From: JAJRZX01 sp964407495
GTDB lineage: Bacteria > Desulfobacterota > GWC2-55-46 > JADFVP01
Assembly (NCBI GenBank): GCA_964407495.1
Contig: CAYOVP010000002.1
Coordinates: 1 to 64,000, forward strand
Length of the DNA: 64,000 nucleotides
Reading direction: 5' to 3'
This document shows, piece by piece, positions 16,197 to 25,252 of the stretch (positions are counted from its first letter, which is position 1; each line of letters begins with the position of its first letter). The position numbers and the translations under genes were made by a program. The notes below the pieces were generated by a model, which had not been told where the DNA came from, did no database searches, and saw only the letters and a list, made by a program, of their open reading frames with translations.

Positions 16197-17054
16197 TCAT
16201 GACCTTTTATAGACAAGCGAACGGCCTACCTTCACTGGCGTAAAGAGCCTCGTAAGGTTGTGAAGAGACTCGGAGAACCCGAGGAGCAGGTATCCGCCCG
16301 GCTTGAGAGTATCGTAGATATGGGTAAAGACGGTCCTCTTGGAGGCATCATCGAAGTATATGAGGACATTCCTACAGAAGACGGCGTCCACTCCCTTTAC
16401 ATAGGCCACTCCGGCCCTGTCCAGGAGGTTAATCTTCTTGAAGGTTACGAGGTCTTTCACCTTCTTGACCACTGAATACGTATCACCTGTTCGGAAGAAG
16501 TACTTTGACTTTATCTCTTCAGGCGTATTGCGAAGCGAGTACCCGTCGTAGACGCCTCGCCTGGCAGACTGAAGCACGCCATCGCTTATGTCCGAGCCTA
16601 TTATCCTTATGCGCCAGCCCTTCAGGTGAAGCCCCTTCTCGAGTAGCATCATGGCCAGCGTGTAGGGCTCCTCACCAGTGGACGAGGCCGAACTCCAGAT
16701 GCGAAGTTCCTTGAGGACTTCCTTCTCCTTGGCCTTGAGTATCTGCGGCACCACGTCGTTGACAAAGCCGTTCAGTTGGGGCCTGTCTCTGAAGAAACTC
16801 GTCTCATTGGTGACGATACAGCCTATGAGGCGCGATATCTCCTCTTCTCTTCTACCGTCGTAGATGAGGTAGTAGTAATAGTCGTCGTAACTCTTGAGGT
16901 TAAGGGCCTTGAGCCTCCCTGAGAGCCTCGTCTCGATGAGGTACCTCTTGGTATCGGCAAAGTATATGCCGCACCTCTTGTATATGAGGTCGCGAAGGAG
17001 ATGAAATGTCTCCATGGAGACCGTTGGCCGTGTTCTCGCACTCCTGGTCAGCAT
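16197..17054 (-). CDS. cheR: Chemotaxis receptor methyltransferase CheR
   Basis: A 285-residue SAM-dependent methyltransferase that adds methyl groups to receptor glutamates. The N-terminal helical domain (about 12-80) precedes the catalytic domain with VTNETSFFRD, the SAM-binding WSSASSTGEEPYTLAM and FCRNVLIYFD. No TPR tail is present. The ATG overlaps the end of the HEAT-repeat gene (ATGCTGA), suggesting coupled translation, and GAGGAG lies upstream. It comes before both cheY genes. Confidence 0.96.
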   Translation of the reverse strand: MLTRSARTRPTVSMETFHLLRDLIYKRCGIYFADTKRYLIETRLSGRLKALNLKSYDDYYYYLIYDGRREEEISRLIGCIVTNETSFFRDRPQLNGFVNDVVPQILKAKEKEVLKELRIWSSASSTGEEPYTLAMMLLEKGLHLKGWRIRIIGSDISDGVLQSARRGVYDGYSLRNTPEEIKSKYFFRTGDTYSVVKKVKDLVTFKKINLLDRAGVAYVKGVDAVFCRNVLIYFDDASKRTVFTHIYDTLKPGGYLLLGFSESLHNLTRLFTPVKVGRSLVYKRS

Positions 17055-18970
17055 CCTATCTCCTCTATGGCCCTCTCTATAACAGAGCGTAGTGATGGGT
17101 CGGAGTTCTCGTACAGGTCCCTGAGGAGCGGAAGGGCCCTCTCGGAAGCCAGCCTCGCAAGGGCCCCTGCCGCCGCGGCCTTTACGGGCGGGTCGTCTTC
17201 CACGAGGGCCTGCAAGAGGCTCTCCTCTGCCTCGTAGTCGCCTGTCTCGCCAAGGAGCATTGCGGCGTGGTGGCGCACCCAGAGGTCGTCATCGGCGAGT
17301 CGCTCTCTTACGGCCTGGCAGAGGGTCTGGGAAGATACAGGACCGAGGGTCTCGAGTATGGCCTTGCTTATCTCGCTGTCTCCGAGCCCAAGGCCCCTGG
17401 CAAGGGGCTCCTCGGCCCCCTCTGCACCGAGCATGGCAAGGGCCACGTAGGCAGACTTTCTCACGCCTTTTTCACTGTCATCAACTGCCCTGAGGAGCGG
17501 CTCGACAGATTCTTCCCCACCCATGGCACCAAGCCCCCTGCATGCGAGTTCCCTCAACTCTGGCCGTGCGCTCCGCAGGAGTTTGACGAACCCGTCCCTC
17601 ACATCGGGCGTGCCGAGCCCTGCAAGGGCATCGCCTATGCCCTCCCTCACATCAGGGTACTTCTCGCGCACCAGCATGGAGAAGAGGTCTTCGACAACAG
17701 CCCCTCCGCTGAGGTCCGCAAGCGTCATCGCGGCCATCTTCCTCACATGTCCGTCTGGAGAGTAAAGGGCCTTTCTGAGCATGGCCTCGGAGTCGGGCGA
17801 GCCTATCTCCCCCACTGCCCTCAGGATGGCCCGTGCGTCTTCCTTGGCGGCTGTATCGAGGGCGCTTTCGAGGGCAGGCAGGGCCTCTGCGGCCCTGAGC
17901 CTTCCGGCAACTTCTATGAGCACAGCGCTGACCGTGCCGGGACCACCGATGTGGCCGAGGACCTCGTCAGGCAGTGGCCTGCCCTCCAGTAGGTCCACGA
18001 GGACGGATGTCACAAACTCCGCTGTCTCCTCGTCGAGTTCGGTCCTCGTCTCGAGGAACTCAAATATGGGCCCCAAGCCCCTCGTCTCCTTGAGGAGAGA
18101 GAACCCTCTGAAGGCCGTCTTTTGCGTATCGAGGTCATCGCTCTGCGCGGCCCTTTCGAAGACCCTGCAGAGCATGTCCCTGAGGTGGATAAAACTCTCC
18201 ACCTCCCATGGTGCGCCCCTGGACTTTTCGATAAGTTCCACCACAGAGAGAGGCGGTATCTCCGAGGGGTCGTCTATGGAGGCATCGATGGTCATGAGTA
18301 TCTCGTAGGCATTGGCCGTGGTGGCCATGCGCGAGAGAGCGTCGAGGGCCGCCTCGCGGAGCACGCCCTCTTCCTTTCGGAGTATATCCAGGAGGGGTTC
18401 GAGGTATCTTGTATCCGAGAGAAAACCCAGTGCCTCTACTGCCGAGAACCTCACCCATGGCTCAGGGTCCTTGAGCGCCGTCATGATATGATCTGCAGCG
18501 CCCTCTGGCCTGGCCCGGCCCATGTACAGGGCCACAGCGCCACGCACATTGGGGTTGGGATGCGTAAGAAGCCCTGCCACTTCTCCGGCCGGGGCAGGGT
18601 CCTCTATGCCTGCGAGTATATCCACGGCGAACTTGACCACGTCATCGTCCGGGTCGTGGAGCATGGCCGAGACAGGACCAGTGGCAACTGTTCCGGCACG
18701 CGTGAGTATCTCTATGGCCCTGTTCCTCAGGCCTGCGTCCGAGGACCTGAGCAGGGGCACCACGGCGCGCACCACGTCCGTGCCTCCTGTCTCCATGAGG
18801 GCGTTCATGGCCGCCTCTGCCACACCTGGGTCAGTGTCTGAAAGGGCCTCTACGAGGTGCGGCACGAACTCGCCGGCCTCCCGGAGTCCGCCTATGTCCT
18901 CGCAGGCCAGGCGCCTCGCCCCGGCGTCACTGCTCCTTAGGGCCTCGAGGATACTCGCAGTATTAGGCAT
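17048..18970 (-). CDS. HEAT-repeat protein in the chemotaxis operon
   Basis: A 640-residue, all-helical protein built almost wholly of about 20 HEAT/PBS-lyase-like repeats of roughly 31 residues, e.g. VRRSAVEAL-type second helices (PWVRFSAVEALGFL, NVRGAVALYMG, DLWVRHHAAMLLGETG). A region at about 225-330 is less regular. No signal peptide or catalytic motif is seen. HEAT solenoids bind proteins; the partner is unknown. The ATG at 18970 has GGAGG seven bases upstream. It lies between fliA and cheR with overlap to cheR, the place where cheZ stands beside cheY in Pseudomonas, so a scaffold or regulator of the chemotaxis proteins is plausible but unproven. Confidence 0.88.
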   Translation of the reverse strand: MPNTASILEALRSSDAGARRLACEDIGGLREAGEFVPHLVEALSDTDPGVAEAAMNALMETGGTDVVRAVVPLLRSSDAGLRNRAIEILTRAGTVATGPVSAMLHDPDDDVVKFAVDILAGIEDPAPAGEVAGLLTHPNPNVRGAVALYMGRARPEGAADHIMTALKDPEPWVRFSAVEALGFLSDTRYLEPLLDILRKEEGVLREAALDALSRMATTANAYEILMTIDASIDDPSEIPPLSVVELIEKSRGAPWEVESFIHLRDMLCRVFERAAQSDDLDTQKTAFRGFSLLKETRGLGPIFEFLETRTELDEETAEFVTSVLVDLLEGRPLPDEVLGHIGGPGTVSAVLIEVAGRLRAAEALPALESALDTAAKEDARAILRAVGEIGSPDSEAMLRKALYSPDGHVRKMAAMTLADLSGGAVVEDLFSMLVREKYPDVREGIGDALAGLGTPDVRDGFVKLLRSARPELRELACRGLGAMGGEESVEPLLRAVDDSEKGVRKSAYVALAMLGAEGAEEPLARGLGLGDSEISKAILETLGPVSSQTLCQAVRERLADDDLWVRHHAAMLLGETGDYEAEESLLQALVEDDPPVKAAAAGALARLASERALPLLRDLYENSDPSLRSVIERAIEEIGC

Positions 18971-19007
18971 ATTACCACCTCCCTCGGGCATGCCTTTGCA
19001 GGCACGC

Positions 19008-19796
19008 TCAGATAAGTTTGATGTCCTCCTGGACCTGGCGCGTCATACGGGCCTTTAGCCTGTGCATGGCCTGGCTGTGGAGTTGACAGACCCTGGACTC
19101 CGTGATATCGAGCACCCTGCCTATCTCCTTCATCGTTAATTCGTCGAAATAATAAAGAGATACTATGAGTCTCTCCTTGTATGGAAGCGAGTCTATGAGC
19201 GAGGCCATGGTCCTCTTGAGTTCGCTGAAACGCGCAGTTGCCATGGGGTCGTCTACATTGGGGTCTTCTATGCACTCGAGGATATCCATCTTGTGGTCAC
19301 TCTCGGATACGAGGTCCTCTATGCTGACCACGCTACAGGCGCTCACCTTGCCAAGGAGGGTCCTCAGGTCTTCTACGCTTATGCCGAGAAACCCTGCTAC
19401 GTCTTTTTCCTCGGCAGGCCCGCCGGTGCGTCTCTCTATCTCGCTGAAGGCGCGCTTTATCATATTGGACTTTTCGCGCATGGAGCGTGTCATCCAGTCC
19501 ATGCCCCGGAGTTCGTCCATTATTGCCCCACGTATCCTTATCGACGCATAGGTCTTAAACTTTATACCCCTCGTTGCATCGAACTTGTCTATGGCCTCGA
19601 TGAGCCCGATGGAGCCGGCGCTCATGAGGTCGTTTACATCTATGTGAGGCGGCAGGTGCACTGCTATATGGTGTGCTATTATCTTTACGAGGCGCACATG
19701 TTCGAGCATGAGTGCGTCTCTCTCCTCATCACTCATGCCCCTGGTCTTCTTCTTCTCCGCCTTCTTCTTACTGCTCACTGGACTCAAGACCCCCAT
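19008..19796 (-). CDS. fliA: Flagellar sigma-28 factor FliA
   Basis: A 262-residue sigma factor directing RNA polymerase to late flagellar and chemotaxis promoters. Region 2 (about 25-105) has LVKIIAHHIAVHLPPHIDVNDLMSAGSIGLIEAIDKF and the DNA-melting helix IRGAIMDELR; region 3 (110-175) and region 4 (200-258), with LTMKEIGRVLDITESRVCQLHSQA, follow. A short Lys-rich N-terminal extension is unusual. GGAGG precedes the ATG. It follows flhG by 30 bases in the run. Its expected targets in the window are the sigma-28 promoters of fliC, motA, cheW and the HD-GYP gene. Confidence 0.97.
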   Translation of the reverse strand: MGVLSPVSSKKKAEKKKTRGMSDEERDALMLEHVRLVKIIAHHIAVHLPPHIDVNDLMSAGSIGLIEAIDKFDATRGIKFKTYASIRIRGAIMDELRGMDWMTRSMREKSNMIKRAFSEIERRTGGPAEEKDVAGFLGISVEDLRTLLGKVSACSVVSIEDLVSESDHKMDILECIEDPNVDDPMATARFSELKRTMASLIDSLPYKERLIVSLYYFDELTMKEIGRVLDITESRVCQLHSQAMHRLKARMTRQVQEDIKLI

Positions 19797-19826
19797 GAAG
19801 GCCTCCTTCCTCTGCAGGTCCTGCCC

Positions 19827-20750
19827 TCAGACCGAGGTGCCCTGCATATTGATCATGTTCTTCCAGAAGAACTGCATCCCGCCCTTGGCCTGCGTCTCTA
19901 CGGGCATGGAGGAAATCCGCTCCGAGAGCCTCTTGAAACAGAGACTCGCCCCTGTCTCGGGGAACATCTCCACAACTGCCCTCTGGTTGAGAACAGCGCG
20001 GCCCACCTTCTCGTCCTGGACCACGCATCCCAGGTACTCCAGCGATACGTTCAGGAACCTTCCGGCAACAAGGCTTATGATGCTGTAGATGTTCTTCCCT
20101 TCCTTCTCTCCCCTTGCCGTATTCACGAGGAGTTTGAAGTCCTTCTCACCGTATTTCTTGAGGAGTACCTTCATGAGGGCATATGCGTCGGTGAGTGATG
20201 TCGGCTCCGGGGTGACGACGACGATTATCTCGTGGGCCGCTGTATTGAAGAACATTACATTACTCGATATGCCGGCCCCGGTGTCGATGAACATGATATC
20301 GACCTTGTTCTCCATCTGCTCGATGCCGGCGCTGAGCGCCAGTCTCTCTTCCACCCCGAGGTCAGTGAGTTCCTGTATGCCCGAGGCCGCAGGAATTATC
20401 ATTATCCCGTCAGGGCCCCTCACCAGGATCTCGTCGAGCGTCTTCTCGCCCCTGAGGACATGCTTTATGTTGTAGCGCGGCGAGAGCCCAAGCATCACAT
20501 CGAGGTTGCAGAGCCCCAGGTCGGCGTCGAAGATGAGGACACGCCTGCCCATCCGTGAAAGCATGATGGCAAGGTTTACCACGCAGTTCGTCTTGCCCAC
20601 TCCGCCCTTTCCGCTCGTTACGGAGATGACCCTTACATGAGGAGGGCCTTTTTCTCCCTTCGCTCCCTCCTCACCCTCTGTCCTTGCAAGCCCCCTCACC
20701 CCTTCAACAGGTCTTTCTTCTTCTTTCTCTCTCTTCTCCTCGCTCATCAT
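19827..20750 (-). CDS. flhG: MinD-like ATPase FlhG (FleN), flagellar number control
   Basis: A 307-residue deviant Walker ATPase. After a charged, unordered N-terminus (1-38) comes the P-loop SGKGGVGKTN (46-55), then FDADLGLCNLD and IDTGAG switch motifs. FlhG/FleN limits flagellar number and, in polar flagellates, inhibits the FleQ/FlrA activator and works against FlhF. Two adjacent ATG codons (20750, 20747) can start it; AAGGAAAGG lies just upstream and fits either. It lies between flhF and fliA, the standard order. Confidence 0.95.
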   Translation of the reverse strand: MMSEEKREKEEERPVEGVRGLARTEGEEGAKGEKGPPHVRVISVTSGKGGVGKTNCVVNLAIMLSRMGRRVLIFDADLGLCNLDVMLGLSPRYNIKHVLRGEKTLDEILVRGPDGIMIIPAASGIQELTDLGVEERLALSAGIEQMENKVDIMFIDTGAGISSNVMFFNTAAHEIIVVVTPEPTSLTDAYALMKVLLKKYGEKDFKLLVNTARGEKEGKNIYSIISLVAGRFLNVSLEYLGCVVQDEKVGRAVLNQRAVVEMFPETGASLCFKRLSERISSMPVETQAKGGMQFFWKNMINMQGTSV

Positions 20751-20876
20751 CCTTTCCTTTCGGCCAGGGGCCCCTGCATGAGTCCCCTGGCTCTACCGGG
20801 CGCCAGGGCCCGTGCCTCTTACCATCTCTATCTTCTCCTGCCCCGGCCCTCTTCCTGGCAGGCATACCGACCTTGG

Positions 20877-21929
20877 TCACGATGGCAGGAGATAACCGAG
20901 CACCCCCTCGACTGTGGCCTTAACGATGTCTCCCGGCACCTTCTGCCCAGTGGAGAGAAGACCAATGGGCTTCTTCGACCTCACGGAGACACCGAGCATC
21001 TGTCCGCAGGCCCCTGTCTCGTCGAGTCTCGTGAAGGTAAGGGAATCCACTGGCAGGGAACCAAAGGCAGTGACACTCTCATAGAGCGACTCGTCTCTAT
21101 CGCGGAGGCTGAGTACTACGTTGAACCTCAGACCAGGCACCCTTGATGCAAGGGCGTGAAGGTCTTGCATAGGGCCGCCTGGGCCAGGGCCCGCACCTGG
21201 TGTATCGATGAGCACGAGGTCTGCGTCCCCGTGTCTCTTCAGAAAGGCAAGTACATCTTCCACTCCAGAGGCAACGCCTGCAGGAAGGCCCATCATCTGT
21301 CCATACTTGAATATCTGGTCCGGGGCACCTATGCGGATGGTGTCGAGGGTAATCATGGCCGCCTTTTTCTTCTTCCCCAGTTTCGTCATTGCCGCAAGTT
21401 TTGCCAATGTCGTAGTCTTGCCCGCACCCGTTGGCCCTATGAAGGTAATGACCCGAGCATCCCCCAGAGGGTCTTTCACACTGATTATCCTGGCAAGTTC
21501 ACGCCGTACTGCCGCCCGGAGCCTGGCCGCCCCGCTGCCTCCGGCCCCAGAGCCGAGAACCTCGCGCCCCTTCCCTGTCCTTACCCTCAAAAGAAGTCTC
21601 GTCACGAGGGCGGCCTCTAACCCCCTTGACCTGAGTTCCTCTCTGAAGTCCCTCATGTCCTCGTCATCGTCCCCTGCCTTGCCGGCGACAGAGACGAGAA
21701 GGTCCTTTATCTGACGCATCTCTCCAAGGAGAAACTCCGCAGAGATGCCTCTACCACCTCTGAGAGGAGGCACGCTCAGGGCCCCTTCCCGCTCTACGGC
21801 GGCCACCACCTCGCAGAGGCCCGGACCAATGGTCTTCGTCTCCAGGACAAGGGCCTCTGGGCCAAACTCCCTCTTCACCATGGAGAGGGCCTCCTTTACT
21901 GTGCCTGCCCTGAACCTCTTGATCTGCAT
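20877..21929 (-). CDS. flhF: SRP-type GTPase FlhF, flagellar placement
   Basis: A 350-residue GTPase that sets the site (usually a pole) of flagellar assembly. A basic N-domain (1-75, MQIKRFRAGTVKEAL) is followed by a helical N region and the G domain with TFIGPTGAGKTTTLAKLAA (G1), LDTIRIGAPDQIF (G2), LVLIDTPGAG (G3) and TRLDETGACG (G4). The linking B region is short. It starts two bases after flhA and ends 126 bases before flhG, a gap with no clear promoter. Confidence 0.96.
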   Translation of the reverse strand: MQIKRFRAGTVKEALSMVKREFGPEALVLETKTIGPGLCEVVAAVEREGALSVPPLRGGRGISAEFLLGEMRQIKDLLVSVAGKAGDDDEDMRDFREELRSRGLEAALVTRLLLRVRTGKGREVLGSGAGGSGAARLRAAVRRELARIISVKDPLGDARVITFIGPTGAGKTTTLAKLAAMTKLGKKKKAAMITLDTIRIGAPDQIFKYGQMMGLPAGVASGVEDVLAFLKRHGDADLVLIDTPGAGPGPGGPMQDLHALASRVPGLRFNVVLSLRDRDESLYESVTAFGSLPVDSLTFTRLDETGACGQMLGVSVRSKKPIGLLSTGQKVPGDIVKATVEGVLGYLLPS

Positions 21930-21931
21930 AC

Positions 21932-24013
21932 CTAAAGCCTTGCTATCTTCAGTGTCTGTACGCGTGCACTGCGCGAGAGTTCGTCATGGGAGAGTACGGG
22001 TATGCCCGGAATCGTCCTCTCCGTAAGACGCCTGAGGAACCTTCGTACCTGGCGGCCCGTAAGTATCACCGGCTGATAACCCATGGCAGTGACAGACTGC
22101 ACCGCTTCCTGCACCTTCTCTATGACCGACCTTGCCAGACCAGGCTCCATTACGAAACGCACACCTTCACGTGTCTCCTGCACCGACTTCTCCAGGACAT
22201 CCTCCATCTCCCGCCCGATAACTACTGCACGTATCGTGCCGTCTTCGTCCTGAACGCTCCTCGTAATCTGTCTCGAGAGTCTCATACGTACGTATTCAGT
22301 GAGAATTTCCGGATCTTTCACAGTACCGGCATAATCAGCCAGGGTCTCGAGTATGGTCTGGAGGTCACGGATGGAGACCTGCTCTGAGAGGAGATTGTGA
22401 AGGACCTTCTGCACCCCCCCAAGGCTCAAGAGGCCTGGCACCAGTTCCTCCACCACCTTGGGACAGGTCTCGGCCAGTTTGTCAAGGAGTGTCTGTACGT
22501 CCTGCCTGCCAAGTATCTCCGATGTATGGGTCTTTAGTATCTCGGTAATATGGGTTGCTATGATGGCCGCGTGGGGCACAACCGTATACCCCATGACCTG
22601 GGCCTTCTCTGCGCTGTCATCAGGCACCCAGACAGCGGGAAGACCAAAGGTGGGGTCCTTAGCAGGGGTGCCCTGGAGACCTGGCCGCGCGTTACCAGGG
22701 TCTATGGCAAGGGAGTTGCCTGGGAGCAACTCTGCACGGGCCACCTCCACGCCCCTTATGAGAAATACATACTCCGAGGGCTTTACATCCAGGTTGTCCT
22801 TTATATGAACCGGTGGGACGATGAGACCGAGTTCCTCGGCCAATTGCCGCCTTACGGCCTTTATGCGTTCGAGGAGTTCGCCCCCTCCCGATGAGTCCAC
22901 AAGGGGGATGAGCCTGTAGCCCACCTCTAACGAGAGCGTATCCAGTCGAGGTACATAATCAACTGGCTCCATGGACGTCTCTTCGCCGGCCTGGGCCTCC
23001 ATAGGCGCCTCTTCTTCTGTCTCCTCCTCCAGGGGGCCAAATTTCCTTATGGCAAGGGCGAGGCCGCCTGCGAGGAGAGAGAGAAGGAGAAAGGCAAGGT
23101 GCGGCAGACCTGGAACAAGGGCAAAGAGAAAGAGTATGGCAGAGGCGATCATGGCAGGACGCATGTCAGAGGTGAACTGCCTGGCTATGGATCTGCCCAT
23201 GTCCGCGCTCGATGAGACATGGGAGACGATAATGCCTGCTGCCGTTGAGATGATGAGGGCAGGGACCTGGGCAACGAGCCCGTCTCCCACAGTGAGAATG
23301 GTGTAGGTGCGTGCCGCCTCCACGGCAGGCATGCCATGCTGGAAAATGCCTATTACGAGGCCGCCCAGGATGTTTATTACAGTAATGAGTATGCCTGCAA
23401 CGGCATCGCCTCTGACAAACTTGCTCGCACCATCCATGGAGCCGTAGAAGTCCGCCTCCATGGCTATCTCCGCCCGCCTCCTCCTTGCCTCGTCATTGTC
23501 TATGATGCCGGCGTTCAGGTCTGCATCTATGCTCATCTGTTTGCCCGGCATGGCATCGAGGGTGAACCTCGCCGAGACCTCGGCTATGCGTCCGGCGCCC
23601 TTGGTGATGACGACAAAGTTGATTATCACGAGGATCACAAAGACAATGAAACCAACGGCATAGTTGCCTCCCACCACGAACTGTCCAAAACTCCTTATTA
23701 CATTGCCTGCGGCCCCGGGGCCGTTGTTGCCGTGAAGGAGTATGAGCCTTGTGGAGGCGATGTTCATGGAGAGGCGAGACAGAGTGGTCATGAGGAGGAT
23801 GACGGGAAAGGTGGAAAAATCCAGTGGCTTCCTTACGTATATGCCCACAAGGAGGATGACTAACGCCGCTGTGATGTTGAAGGAGAGAAGCACGTCAAGG
23901 AGAAGGGGCGGCATGGGAAGTATCATCATGGCAAGTATGCCCAGGACTCCAGCGGGCAGGAGATAATCTGCCCCGCGCCTGAACCTCGCCATGTTCTCAA
24001 GAGAAATCGCCAC
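21932..24013 (-). CDS. flhA: Flagellar export gate protein FlhA
   Basis: A 693-residue core of the flagellar type III export gate. Eight membrane helices fill about 15-325; the FHIPEP signature is recognisable around RLSMNIASTRLIL and PGKQMSIDADLNAGIIDNDEARRRR. The cytosolic part (about 345-693) forms the export-platform ring that binds chaperone-substrate pairs. GTG at 24013 is the most upstream start, with GGGGG seven bases before; ATG 23992 is an alternative. A 170-base gap with two hairpins separates it from flhB. Confidence 0.97.
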   Translation of the reverse strand: MAISLENMARFRRGADYLLPAGVLGILAMMILPMPPLLLDVLLSFNITAALVILLVGIYVRKPLDFSTFPVILLMTTLSRLSMNIASTRLILLHGNNGPGAAGNVIRSFGQFVVGGNYAVGFIVFVILVIINFVVITKGAGRIAEVSARFTLDAMPGKQMSIDADLNAGIIDNDEARRRRAEIAMEADFYGSMDGASKFVRGDAVAGILITVINILGGLVIGIFQHGMPAVEAARTYTILTVGDGLVAQVPALIISTAAGIIVSHVSSSADMGRSIARQFTSDMRPAMIASAILFLFALVPGLPHLAFLLLSLLAGGLALAIRKFGPLEEETEEEAPMEAQAGEETSMEPVDYVPRLDTLSLEVGYRLIPLVDSSGGGELLERIKAVRRQLAEELGLIVPPVHIKDNLDVKPSEYVFLIRGVEVARAELLPGNSLAIDPGNARPGLQGTPAKDPTFGLPAVWVPDDSAEKAQVMGYTVVPHAAIIATHITEILKTHTSEILGRQDVQTLLDKLAETCPKVVEELVPGLLSLGGVQKVLHNLLSEQVSIRDLQTILETLADYAGTVKDPEILTEYVRMRLSRQITRSVQDEDGTIRAVVIGREMEDVLEKSVQETREGVRFVMEPGLARSVIEKVQEAVQSVTAMGYQPVILTGRQVRRFLRRLTERTIPGIPVLSHDELSRSARVQTLKIARL

Positions 24014-24056
24014 CCGAAAACCCCCGTGAAAGAATGAAAGACGAAAAAAAGACTTC

Positions 24057-24086
24057 CTTACTTTCTTTTTGAAAAAAGAAAGTAAG
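24057..24086. repeat. A/T-rich inverted repeat between flhB and flhA
   Basis: A perfect 14-bp inverted repeat (arm CTTACTTTCTTTTT) with a 2-base centre, followed by ACAAAGAAAACC. A diverged copy of the same arrangement lies at 36872-36915 between fliH and fliI, so this looks like a small dispersed repeat rather than an ordinary terminator. Confidence 0.75.
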
Positions 24087-24102
24087 ACAAAGAAAACCGG
24101 TA

Positions 24103-24123
24103 TCAGCGGCCTTCAGCCGCTGA
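24103..24123. other. GC hairpin next to the flhB-flhA repeat
   Basis: An 8-bp stem (TCAGCGGC / GCCGCTGA) with a 5-base loop. On the minus strand it is followed by TACCGGTTTTCTTTG, a weak U-rich tail. It could attenuate transcription between flhB and flhA or protect the RNA. Confidence 0.45.
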
Positions 24124-24183
24124 AAAGATGGAACTGCCTGTCAAAAAAATGTCTAAGGTGAAGAAACGGACGGAGCAGACATA

Positions 24184-25251
24184 TCACGCCCCCCTGTTCC
24201 TGAGTCTGTACACATAGGCAAGAACGCCTGCCACGGCCTTGTAGAGTTCCACGGGTATCTCGCTCCCTATCTCCACGGCCTGGTACAGGCTCCGGGCAAG
24301 GGGCTTGTCCTCCACAACTGGTACGCCGTGCTCGCGCGCTATCTCCTTTATGCGCTCTGCCATGAGATCCCTGCCCTTGGCCACCACAAAGGGGGCCGCC
24401 GCCTTCTCCCGGTCGTACTTGAGGGCAACAGCAAGGTGCGTGGGGTTGGTCACGACCACGTCTGCCGTGGGAACGTCTTCCATCATCCGGCGCCTCGCCA
24501 TCTCGCGCTGAACGCTCCTTATGCGGGACTTCACCAGCGGGTCTCCCTCCGTGGACTTTGTCTCCTCCTTTATCTCCTGCCTGCTCATGCGAAGCCCCTT
24601 CTCATGGCGCCACTTCTGATAGGCGTAATCTCCCACTGCAAGAAGGGCAAAGACCCAGAGTGTGCGCGAGACCACAAGGAGCATGATACGCCCTGACCGG
24701 AGCGCAAAGCCTGCAACGCCAAGGTCGCTGAAACCCGATATCTCGGACCACCTGCCCCTCAGAACCGCAAGAGCAACAAGTGAGAGGATGGAGATCTTGA
24801 TGATCGACTTTACGAGTTCTGTAACCGAGTCCAGTGAAAAAATCTTCTTTAGCCCTTTTCCAGGGCTCAGTTTCCCCAGATCCGGTGTAAGGGGTTTTGT
24901 AGAGTACGTTAAGCCATGAACGAGGACACCCGCCGTTACGGCAAAGGCGGGGAGCACGAGTACAGGCATGAAGGCCCTCTCGAGAACGTGATAAGTCTGC
25001 TCGAAGATCTTGGCCGCTTCTCCCATCGTAAACCCGTTACCTATCATCCGCGGCATGCGCATTGCCTCGCCCATGAACCCCGCCAGTTCTCTCGTAATGT
25101 AGAACCCGAAGAAACTCAGCATGGCAAAGCCACCGAGCATTACGGCAAATGTGCCAGCCTCCTTGCTCGTTACGACATTGCCCTCTTTTCTCGCCTCCTC
25201 GCGTCTTCGCGAGGTAGGTTGCTCTGTTCGCTCCTCTTCGTCCTCTGCCAT
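24184..25251 (-). CDS. flhB: Flagellar export switch protein FlhB
   Basis: A 355-residue export-gate protein that changes substrate specificity from rod/hook to filament after autocleavage. Four membrane helices lie at about 30-50, 85-110, 140-165 and 185-210; the cytosolic part has the autocleavage site NPTH in VVTNPTHLAVALKY, cut between Asn and Pro. The N-terminus is charged as usual (EERTEQPTSRRREEARKEGNV). It starts right at the fliR stop. Confidence 0.97.
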   Translation of the reverse strand: MAEDEEERTEQPTSRRREEARKEGNVVTSKEAGTFAVMLGGFAMLSFFGFYITRELAGFMGEAMRMPRMIGNGFTMGEAAKIFEQTYHVLERAFMPVLVLPAFAVTAGVLVHGLTYSTKPLTPDLGKLSPGKGLKKIFSLDSVTELVKSIIKISILSLVALAVLRGRWSEISGFSDLGVAGFALRSGRIMLLVVSRTLWVFALLAVGDYAYQKWRHEKGLRMSRQEIKEETKSTEGDPLVKSRIRSVQREMARRRMMEDVPTADVVVTNPTHLAVALKYDREKAAAPFVVAKGRDLMAERIKEIAREHGVPVVEDKPLARSLYQAVEIGSEIPVELYKAVAGVLAYVYRLRNRGA

Positions 25252-25252
25252 C

